DNA from: Streptomyces cacaoi
GTDB lineage: Bacteria > Actinomycetota > Actinomycetes > Streptomycetales > Streptomycetaceae
DNA: 64,000 nt
Assembly (NCBI RefSeq): GCF_006539165.1
Contig: NZ_BJMM01000016.1
Location: forward strand, 1 to 64,000
Direction of reading: 5' to 3'
Positions 57,987 to 64,000 of this stretch are shown one piece after another (positions within the stretch are counted from its first letter, which is position 1; every line of letters starts with the position of its first letter). The position numbers were made by a program, and so were the translations under genes. The notes under the pieces are model-generated. The model saw nothing but the letters and a program-made list of their open reading frames with translations. It was not told the DNA's origin and did no database searches.

Positions 57987-59369
57987 TCAGCCGCGGGGAG
58001 TCGGTACCCGGGCCGGGGCGCCGCGCTGCCAGAACTGTTCGATCTCCTCCAGGGAGCGGCCGGCGGTCTCGGGCACCCTGCGGGCCACGTACCAGGCGGC
58101 GAGCGCGGACAGGACGGCGAAGATGCCGAAGACCGAGGAGCCGATCGCCTTCAGGACGTCCGGGAAGACCAGCGAGAAGAGGAAGTTGAGCAGGTACTGC
58201 GTGAAGGTGATGACGCCCATGCCCAGCGCACGGGCACGCAGCGGCAGCACCTCGGGGCAGTACAGCCAGAAGACCGGGCCCAGGCCGAAGCCGAAGGCGA
58301 AGGTGTAGACGAAGACGCAGAGCACGGCGAGAACGGCGGTGTCCGGGAAGAGCGCGAGGACGACCATGGGCGGCACCTGCGCGGCCAGGGAGAGGGTCAA
58401 CAGCCGTACCCTGCCGAGGCGTTCGATGAAGGGCAGCGAGACGGCGGTGGACAGCACGAGGGCGGCGCCGACCCCGTAGTTCGCGATCATTCCGGCGTCG
58501 GAGCCGCCGGTGAGGTGGGAGAAGATGATCGGCGCGTAGTAGACCACGGCGTTGATGCCGGTGAAGACCTGGAAGAAGGTCAGTACGAGGGTGATGGCCA
58601 GCGCGGGCCGGTACTCCCCGGCCAGCTCCCGGAGCCCGGCGTGCTGGTGTGCCAGGCTCTGCCGGATCTCGGCGACCTCCGCCTCGGCCTCGCGCGCGTC
58701 GGGCCGCAGCTTCAGCAGCACCCGGCGGGTCTCCTCCTCGCGGCCGCGCATCATCAGCCAGCGGGGGCCGGCGGGGCTGAGCACCATGCCGACGAGGAAC
58801 ACGGCGGCGGGTACGGCGCCGAGGCCGAGCATCCACTCCCAGGCGCCGGAGGCGGAGAGGGCGTCGCCGACGGCGTAGGCGGCGAGGATGCCGATGTTCA
58901 CCGACAGTTGGTACAGCGCGGTGATCCGGCCCCGCAGATGCTTCGGCGCCAGCTCGCTCAGATAGATCAGACCGAACATGTTGGCCAGCCCGACGGCGAA
59001 GCCGAGCACGAACCGGCAGACCATGAGCGTGGCGGCGTTCGGCGCGAGGCCGCAGCCGATCGAGCCGAGCACGAAGATCGCCCCGGCCAGGACGAGCAGA
59101 TGCCGGCGGTCCCAGCGGCGGGCGGCGAGCGAGCCGCCGACGATGGCGGGCAGCGCTCCGAGCAGCAGCAGGCTGGTGACCAGCCCCTGCCCGGTGGAGT
59201 TCAGGCCGAACTCGTCGGTCAGCGGCTCCAGCGCCCCGGAGATCGCCCCCGAGTCGTAGCCGTACAGGAGGCCGGAGAGGCCCCCGAGCACGGCGACCCA
59301 GAGGACTCTCCGGGGTGCCTTCTGCCTGGTGTGCCCGACGGCTTCGGCGGGCGGCTCGACCTGTGTCAC
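57987..59369 (-). CDS. Sugar porter (MFS, SP family), probable L-fucose/H+ symporter
   Basis: A 460-residue, 12-helix transporter of the sugar-porter family. Signatures: GLLYGYDSGAISGAL in helix 1, GSLAARRWDRRH as the helix 2-3 loop motif, the RFVLGFAVGLAN region, a QQLTGIN-like FQVFTGINAVVYYAP in helix 7, and PETAGRSLEEIE at the C-terminus. GTG start at 59369 with GGGAGGGGAGGAG upstream; an in-frame upstream ATG is less likely. Located beside the fuc operon, so fucose is the expected substrate, though not provable from sequence. Confidence 0.88.
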   Translation of the reverse strand: MTQVEPPAEAVGHTRQKAPRRVLWVAVLGGLSGLLYGYDSGAISGALEPLTDEFGLNSTGQGLVTSLLLLGALPAIVGGSLAARRWDRRHLLVLAGAIFVLGSIGCGLAPNAATLMVCRFVLGFAVGLANMFGLIYLSELAPKHLRGRITALYQLSVNIGILAAYAVGDALSASGAWEWMLGLGAVPAAVFLVGMVLSPAGPRWLMMRGREEETRRVLLKLRPDAREAEAEVAEIRQSLAHQHAGLRELAGEYRPALAITLVLTFFQVFTGINAVVYYAPIIFSHLTGGSDAGMIANYGVGAALVLSTAVSLPFIERLGRVRLLTLSLAAQVPPMVVLALFPDTAVLAVLCVFVYTFAFGFGLGPVFWLYCPEVLPLRARALGMGVITFTQYLLNFLFSLVFPDVLKAIGSSVFGIFAVLSALAAWYVARRVPETAGRSLEEIEQFWQRGAPARVPTPRG

Positions 59370-59434
59370 GAAGTCTCCTCCCCTCCCCCCGCCTTGGGGC
59401 CCAGCCATGGGGACGGCGGCTCACCGGAGCAGAG

Positions 59435-59540
59435 AGATGGGATCTTTAAATGACAGACGCGTTTCCGCTGAGGAACGTAACGCCTAACCTGCCAACTGAG
59501 CCGTGACACAGATCACTTCGAAGGGAAATAGATCCGATCT
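59435..59540. promoter_or_regulatory. Transporter promoter region with ATCCGAT palindrome
   Basis: AGATCCGATCT (59530-59540) is a perfect 5-bp-arm palindrome sharing its ATCCGAT core with the fuc operon sites. AGATGGGATCT (59435-59445) may be a decayed second copy. The segment lies upstream of the sugar-porter start and just past the lutC stop. Confidence 0.5.
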
Positions 59541-60305
59541 CTAGCGGTCGTGGGCCCCTTCCTGACGCTCCCCGGCCTCCCCTGCTCCCCCGGCCGCTCC
59601 GACCTCTTCGGCCCTTCCGGCGGCGCCGACCTCCCCGGACTCGCCGGGCGGCTCGGTGCCCGTCACGAGGACCACCTCCAGCAGGCGCGGCCCGTGCACG
59701 CCCTCCACCCGCTCCAGCTCGATGTCGCTCGTCGCCGACGGGCCGGAGATCCAGGTGAGCGGCCGGCGCGCGTCCAGCCGTTCCAGGGCGCGCGGCACGG
59801 AGGTCACCACCTGCTCGGGCACCCGCACGACGCAGATGTGGTGGTCGGGCACCAGGGTGATCCGCCGGCTGCCCTGGTCGGCGGAGGCGTCCAGCACCAC
59901 CGTCCCGGTCTCCGCGATCGCCACGGCAGCACCCGTGACGACGGAGTCCACCGCGTCGAGGTCCCGGTGCGTCAGCTCCGGCGCGTCCGCCAGCCGCTCG
60001 ACACCGGGTGCGACGCCGGAGAGCCAGTGCTCGGGCAGCCCGCGCGGCACCACGATCCGCCGGCTGCCCCGCCCGGCCAGCAACCGGGCGATGCAGCCGG
60101 GCAGTTGACCGGCGGTGACGCGGTGCACCACGGCCCGGTAGTCCGCCAGGTTCTCCGCCAGCAGCGCGGCGGCGGCCTCCGGATCGGGGTCCGTGTGCTC
60201 GGGGAGATAGTCCCGGGTGACGGGCACGTCCGCGGGCCGCTCGTCCGGCGGAACATCGGCCAGGGCCCGCCGGATCCGGCCCAGGACCTCCTCGCGCGCG
60301 CTCAT
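59541..60305 (-). CDS. lutC: L-lactate utilisation protein LutC (LUD domain)
   Basis: Third component of the LutABC L-lactate oxidation complex. The 254-residue LUD-domain protein has AIAETGTVVLDASADQGSR and a late WISGPSATSDIELERVEGVH, the conserved LUD signature. Start ATG at 60305 overlapping the lutB stop. The C-terminal 35 residues are a Gly/Glu/Ala-rich tail. Confidence 0.93.
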   Translation of the reverse strand: MSAREEVLGRIRRALADVPPDERPADVPVTRDYLPEHTDPDPEAAAALLAENLADYRAVVHRVTAGQLPGCIARLLAGRGSRRIVVPRGLPEHWLSGVAPGVERLADAPELTHRDLDAVDSVVTGAAVAIAETGTVVLDASADQGSRRITLVPDHHICVVRVPEQVVTSVPRALERLDARRPLTWISGPSATSDIELERVEGVHGPRLLEVVLVTGTEPPGESGEVGAAGRAEEVGAAGGAGEAGERQEGAHDR

Positions 60306-61837
60306 ACGGCACCACCCTTCCCGCGTTCGCTCCCGTCGCTCCCGTGCTCGCCCCCGGTGGGCCCGTCCGCCGTGCCGGCGCCGCGCTCGCGCCGCCACCA
60401 GTCACGGAACGACTCCGGCGGGATGTCCGGGATGTCCCGGCTCCGTGTCCAGCCGGCGCCCGGGCCGGGCAGTCGGCGCGGCACCAGCCGCCGGGAGCGG
60501 GCGGCGAGCCGCTGGCCCGCACGCAGTGCGCCCGGGTGGTCCAGTGCCCAGGTCGCGGCGCGCATGGCCGCGCGCTCGGCGGCGTGCCCGGACGCGGGGC
60601 GCAGGGTGGTGCGCTGCCCGCGCACGGTCGCCGGGCCGCCCTCCACCACCCGCTCCCGCAGATGCACCAGCACCTCCGGGATGTCGATGGCCACCGGACA
60701 GACCTCGTAACAGGCCCCGCACAGCGAGGAGGCGTACGGCAGCGAAGCGTCCAACTCCGTTCCCGTTCCCCGGAGTTGCGGGGTGAGGATGGCGCCGATG
60801 GGCCCCGGATAGGGCGAGCCGTAGGCGTGGCCGCCGGCCCGCTCGTAGACGGGGCAGACGTTCAGACAGGCCGAGCAGCGGATGCAGCGCAGCGCCTGGC
60901 GCCCCACGGTGTCCGCGAGCGTGTCGGTACGCCCGTTGTCGAGCAGCACCAGGTGGAACTCGCGCGGCCCGTCCTCGTCCGTGGTGCCCGTCCAGGTGGA
61001 GGTGTACGGGTTCATCCGCTCCGCGGTGGACGAACGCGGCAGCAGCTGAAGGAAGACCTCCAGATCCTGCCAGCTGGGCACGACCTTCTCGATGCCGACG
61101 ACGGAGATCAGCGTCTCCGGCAGCGTCAGACACATCCGCCCGTTGCCCTCGGACTCGACGACGCACAGGGTGCCGGTGTCGGCGACCACGAAGTTCGCGC
61201 CGGAGATGCCGACCCGGGCCTTGAGGAACTTCTCCCGCAGATGCAGCCGCGCCGCCTCGGCCAGCTCCGCCGGGTCCTCGGTGAGCCCCTCGGGCGCCGG
61301 GCGGCCCCAACGGCCCATCTGCCGCCGGAAGATGTCGCGGACCTCGGCGCGGTTGCGGTGGATGGCGGGTACCAGGATGTGGCTGGGCAGATCGTCCCCC
61401 AGCTGCACGATCAGCTCGGCCAGATCGGTCTCGTACGCCGAGATCCCGGCCTCCTCCAGCGCGTTGTTCAGCTCGATCTCCTGGGTGGCCATCGACTTGA
61501 CCTTGACCACCTCGCTCTCGCCGGTGGCCCGCACCAGATCGATGACGAGACGCTGGGCCTCGGCCGCGTCCCGCGCCCAGTGCACGGTGCCGCCCGCCGC
61601 GGTGACCCGCTCCTCCACCTGCTCCAGATAGCGGTCCAGGTGCCGCAGGGTGCGCTTCTTGATCGCCGCACCGGCGGCCCGCAGCCGCGACCAGTCCGCC
61701 AGCTCCCCCACCGCGCGGGCCCGCTTCTCCCGGATGGTGTGGGTGGCGTGCGTCAGATTGCCGCGCAGCGTGGGCTGTTGCGTGGAGACGGCCGCCGCCT
61801 TCGGAAAGGCGGGCATTCCGAGGTAGGTGCCGCTCAT
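60302..61837 (-). CDS. lutB: L-lactate utilisation iron-sulfur protein LutB
   Basis: A 511-residue LutB with an N-terminal LUD domain (VVKVKSMATQEIELNNALEE, ISGANFVVADTGTLCVVESE) and two 4Fe-4S motifs, CIRCSACLNVCPVY and CGACYEVCPVAI. With LutA and LutC it oxidises L-lactate to pyruvate in a cytochrome-independent way. It is coupled by ATGA overlaps on both sides. The last 35 residues are hydrophilic and variable. Confidence 0.96.
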   Translation of the reverse strand: MSGTYLGMPAFPKAAAVSTQQPTLRGNLTHATHTIREKRARAVGELADWSRLRAAGAAIKKRTLRHLDRYLEQVEERVTAAGGTVHWARDAAEAQRLVIDLVRATGESEVVKVKSMATQEIELNNALEEAGISAYETDLAELIVQLGDDLPSHILVPAIHRNRAEVRDIFRRQMGRWGRPAPEGLTEDPAELAEAARLHLREKFLKARVGISGANFVVADTGTLCVVESEGNGRMCLTLPETLISVVGIEKVVPSWQDLEVFLQLLPRSSTAERMNPYTSTWTGTTDEDGPREFHLVLLDNGRTDTLADTVGRQALRCIRCSACLNVCPVYERAGGHAYGSPYPGPIGAILTPQLRGTGTELDASLPYASSLCGACYEVCPVAIDIPEVLVHLRERVVEGGPATVRGQRTTLRPASGHAAERAAMRAATWALDHPGALRAGQRLAARSRRLVPRRLPGPGAGWTRSRDIPDIPPESFRDWWRRERGAGTADGPTGGEHGSDGSERGKGGAV

Positions 61838-62598
61838 GACAGACCTCCGTACGGGTGCTCCTCGGTGGAGGCGAGGATCTCGGCCAGATGGACGGGGCGC
61901 GCCTCGGCGCCCTGCCGGCTGAGCGTGCCCCCGATGTGCATCAGACAGGAGTTGTCGACGGTGCACACGGCGCGCGCCCCCGTCTCCTCGATGTGCCGGG
62001 CCTTGTCGAGGCCCATCTCGGTGGAGACCGCGGCGTTCTTCACGGCGAAGGTCCCGCCGAAGCCGCAGCACTCCTCGGCCTGCGGCAGCTCCTTCAGCTC
62101 CAGCCCCCGCACCTGCTCCAGCAGCTTCCGGGGCCGCTCCCCCAGCCCCAGCATGCGCAGCCCGTGACAGGTGGGGTGGTAGGTGACGGTGTGCGGGAAC
62201 CAGGCGCCGACGTCCGTCACGCCCAGCACGTCGACGAGGAACTCCGTCAACTCCCACGTGCGCGGCACCACATCGGCGGCGATCTCCGAGAGCTCGGTGC
62301 CGCGCCCCTCCCGCTCGGCCTTGGCGCCGATCCGCGGATAGTTGTCCCGCACCATCGCGGCGCACGAACCGGACGGGACGACGATGTGGTCGTAGCCCTC
62401 GAACGCCCGCGCGTACCGGTGCACGAGCGGCTCGGTGGCGTGCCGGTACCCGGTGTTGAACTGCGGCTGCCCGCAGCAGGTCTGCCCCTCGGGGAAGTCC
62501 ACGTCGACGCCGAGCCGCTCCAGCAGCGTGACGACGGCCTGCCCGGTCCGGGGATAGAGCGTGTCGTTCACGCACGTGACGAAGAGTGCTACCCGCAC
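61834..62598 (-). CDS. lutA: L-lactate utilisation protein LutA (cysteine-rich CCG domains)
   Basis: A 254-residue protein with two CCG (heterodisulfide-reductase-like) domains: QTCCGQPQFNTGY and TYHPTCHGLRM with ECCGFGGTFAVKNA, which bind an Fe-S cluster. First gene of the lut operon. GTG start at 62598 with GGAGG just upstream; the frame extends much further but only this start gives the family N-terminus (RVALFVTCVNDTLYP). A palindromic operator lies 20 bp upstream. Confidence 0.95.
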   Translation of the reverse strand: MRVALFVTCVNDTLYPRTGQAVVTLLERLGVDVDFPEGQTCCGQPQFNTGYRHATEPLVHRYARAFEGYDHIVVPSGSCAAMVRDNYPRIGAKAEREGRGTELSEIAADVVPRTWELTEFLVDVLGVTDVGAWFPHTVTYHPTCHGLRMLGLGERPRKLLEQVRGLELKELPQAEECCGFGGTFAVKNAAVSTEMGLDKARHIEETGARAVCTVDNSCLMHIGGTLSRQGAEARPVHLAEILASTEEHPYGGLS

Positions 62599-62617
62599 GG
62601 CGCCTCCGTTCCCGTTG

Positions 62618-62632
62618 TGTGGTCTGACCACA
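62618..62632. promoter_or_regulatory. FadR-type GntR operator between lutA and lutR
   Basis: TGTGGTCTGACCACA is a perfect inverted repeat with 7-bp arms around one base and contains the TGGTC/GACCA half-sites typical of FadR/LldR-subfamily GntR regulators. It lies between the divergent lut operon and the GntR gene. A second small palindrome, GTGTACAC (62642-62649), follows. Confidence 0.85.
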
Positions 62633-62731
62633 GCAAGGTATGTGTACACCGCACCTTCATGCAAGATGGAAGCGCGCGGGTGTCCCCCGCGGCAGCACCG
62701 TGGCGAGACCGACGCGAGGAGACACCAGCAG

Positions 62732-63541
62732 ATGGGCAACGCGACAACCGGGGACGGGCAGCACTCCGAGTGGCGCCCCGTACGCCGCACCCGCACCTTC
62801 GAGGCCGTGCTCGACCGCATCGACGAGCGCATCGCCTCCGGGGAACTCCGCGTCGGCGACCGGCTCCCCGGCGAACGGCAGCTCGCCGCGCTGCTCGGCG
62901 TCAGCCGCCCCTCCGTCCGCGAGGCCATGCGCGTCCTGGAGGCCCGCGGGGTGCTCACCGCGCAGACCGGCTCGGGACCGGACGCCGGCGCGATACTCGT
63001 CGCCGACCCCGGGCGCGCGCTCTCCGGCCTCGTCGGCACCCATCTCGGGCTCTCCGCCTTCGCGCTCGCCGACGTCGTCGAGGCACGCTGGGCCATCGAG
63101 CGGCTCGCCGTGGAGACCGCCGCCCGCGAGGCGGACGCGGCGGACCTCGCGCCGCTGCGGAAGGCCGTGGCGGAGATGCGCGCCCCCGGGCTCGAACTGG
63201 CCGCCTTCCACGAACTGGACACGGCCTTCCATGTGGGCCTGGCCGAGCTGTCCGGCAATCCCCTGCTGGTCGCCTTCATGACCGCGATCCGTACCTCCGT
63301 GCACCGGTACGCGGCACGCGCCGTGGAGGAGATGACCGACACCGCCGCCGGCGTCACCGCCCTCACCGACGACCACGCCCGCATCCTCGCGGCCATCGAG
63401 GACGGCGACGCCGAGCGCGCCGTGGCCGCGCTCGACACCCATCTGCGCCGGGCCTACCCCCGCGTCGACCGCGGCACCGGCACGGACACCGGCACCGGCA
63501 CCGGCACCGGCACCGGCACCGAACAGCGCGAACGGCCCTGA
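62732..63541 (+). CDS. GntR-family (FadR subfamily) regulator, probable lactate-responsive LutR/LldR
   Basis: A 269-residue regulator with an N-terminal winged helix (VLDRIDERIASGELRVGDRL, PGERQLAALLGVSRPSVREA, MRVLEARGVL) and a C-terminal all-helical FCD effector domain with metal/ligand residues typical of the subfamily (ELDTAFHVGLAELSGN, DDHARILAAIEDGD). ATG at 62732 with GAGGAG upstream. The C-terminus ends in a Gly-Thr repeat encoded by GGCACC units. Divergent from lutABC with a fitting operator between them, so control of lactate oxidation by L-lactate is inferred. Confidence 0.9.
   Translation: MGNATTGDGQHSEWRPVRRTRTFEAVLDRIDERIASGELRVGDRLPGERQLAALLGVSRPSVREAMRVLEARGVLTAQTGSGPDAGAILVADPGRALSGLVGTHLGLSAFALADVVEARWAIERLAVETAAREADAADLAPLRKAVAEMRAPGLELAAFHELDTAFHVGLAELSGNPLLVAFMTAIRTSVHRYAARAVEEMTDTAAGVTALTDDHARILAAIEDGDAERAVAALDTHLRRAYPRVDRGTGTDTGTGTGTGTGTEQRERP
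63472..63522 (+). repeat. GGCACC hexanucleotide repeat in the regulator's C-terminus
   Basis: About eight near-perfect GGCACC units encode a run of Gly-Thr dipeptides shortly before the stop codon. Such repeats change length by slippage without altering frame (6-bp unit). Confidence 0.8.
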
Positions 63542-63662
63542 CCGCCCCTGGCCGCCCCCGACCACCCCGGGGACGCGGGACGGCGCGGACGCACAGACGG
63601 CGGACGCGCGGGCGCGCGGGCAGACGGGCAGACGGGCACACGGGCAGGAAGGCGAAACGCGA

Positions 63663-63699
63663 ACGGCGGGTGCCGGACGTCGAGTCCGGCACCCGCCGT
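63663..63699. terminator. Bidirectional terminator between the GntR gene and secF
   Basis: A perfect 15-bp stem (63663-63677 with 63685-63699, ACGGCGGGTGCCGGA) with a 7-base loop. The preceding 63600-63655 contains short GGGCAGAC-type direct repeats and no gene. Confidence 0.85.
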
Positions 63700-63738
63700 G
63701 GTGCGTGTGCGCTGTCGGGAATCCGTCCCGGGGCGGGG

Positions 63739-64000
63739 CTACCGCTTCCGGCCGCCCGAGGAGCGCCCCTTGCCGCGGTTGCGTGACGAGGGCTGACGGC
63801 GCTGCCCGGGCGCCCCCGTCGCCGCCGGCTGCCGCCCCCCGGCCTCCGGATCGTCCCGCGGGCCGTCGTCCTCGGAGCCCGCCGCGTCGTCGGCGCCCTC
63901 GGCGTTCCCGGCCTGCTCGTGGCTCTCGCGCTCCTCCGCCTTGAGCCGCTTGGCGCGCACCCGCTTGGCGAGCGCCTTCATCTGCGGCTCCCGCTCCTTG
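63739..64000 (-). CDS. secF: C-terminal end of a protein running off the window, probably SecF
   Basis: The reading frame is open to the right edge, giving about 86 residues of a hydrophilic basic C-terminus that begins KEREPQMKALAKRVRAKRLK and continues with an acidic, then Arg/Ser/Gly-rich tail. The first part resembles the cytoplasmic end that follows the last helix of streptomycete SecF proteins. In S. coelicolor, from memory, secF neighbours apt and is transcribed the same way. The membrane domain is outside the window, so the call rests on this short stretch and on synteny. Confidence 0.6.
   Translation of the reverse strand, partial: KEREPQMKALAKRVRAKRLKAEERESHEQAGNAEGADDAAGSEDDGPRDDPEAGGRQPAATGAPGQRRQPSSRNRGKGRSSGGRKR

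Noticed and set aside
62642..62649. GTGTACAC palindrome as a separate operator
   Set aside because: An 8-bp palindrome alone is weak evidence; the adjacent 15-bp repeat explains regulation better.
63472..63655. CRISPR-like array at the right end
   Set aside because: The units are contiguous hexamers and 10-mers without spacers; no cas genes are present.

Overview
The window is chromosomal DNA from a high-GC actinomycete, almost certainly Streptomyces or a close relative. The evidence is very GC-rich coding DNA, frequent GTG and some TTG starts, 4-bp ATGA/GTGA gene overlaps, actinobacterial proteins (BldD with its c-di-GMP motifs, the actinobacterial integration host factor mIHF), and a gene order (metK-coaBC-rpoZ-gmk-mihF-pyr operon-bldD-nusB-efp-aro operon-alaS-rpsD-hisS-relA-apt) that matches, from memory, the Streptomyces coelicolor core around SCO1476-SCO1515.

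Layout. 1-731: non-coding GC-rich tandem repeats. 732-2924: a drug-efflux MFS gene and its TetR repressor, with a duplicated operator. 3064-8748: a four-gene accessory cassette made of an XRE/TPR regulator, a TIR-domain protein with a repetitive His/Asn/Gly C-terminal tail, a P-loop (STAND-like) NTPase, and a two-helix membrane protein. The last three genes overlap by 4 bp each. The TIR tail and the NTPase N-terminus share the motif HTGSGPQxN, which suggests a homotypic (amyloid-signalling-like) link between sensor and effector; I regard this as the best candidate for an undescribed immune or cell-death system. 8813-37927: core genes for SAM and CoA synthesis, RNA polymerase omega, pyrimidine synthesis (pyrR-B-C-orf-carA-carB-pyrD-pyrF, with a PyrR-binding hairpin over the pyrR ribosome binding site), BldD (with an autoregulatory BldD box), nusB/efp, the shikimate genes, mltG, ruvX and alaS. 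38126-40345: an NB-ARC/TPR regulator. 40370-52269: rpsD, an iron-boxed DUF2470 gene, rarA, a VKOR-family protein, hisS, a metallo-hydrolase, a cyclophilin, a DUF349 protein, relA and apt.

52341-63541: a catabolic island that appears to separate apt from secF, whose C-terminal end is seen at the right edge. It encodes a complete non-phosphorylating L-fucose pathway: sugar porter, mutarotase, AKR fucose dehydrogenase, lactonase, fuconate dehydratase, SDR dehydrogenase and FAH-type hydrolase. The expected products are pyruvate and L-lactate. The adjacent lutABC operon oxidises L-lactate to pyruvate and is faced by a divergent GntR-type regulator with a clear palindromic operator. The island therefore seems to be a self-contained fucose-to-pyruvate module. 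Palindromes built on ATCCGAT occur in the fuc promoter regions and may be the operator of a regulator encoded elsewhere.

No tRNA, rRNA, CRISPR array, insertion sequence or phage gene was recognised. All coordinates, motif positions and stems were read by eye; no database search was possible.
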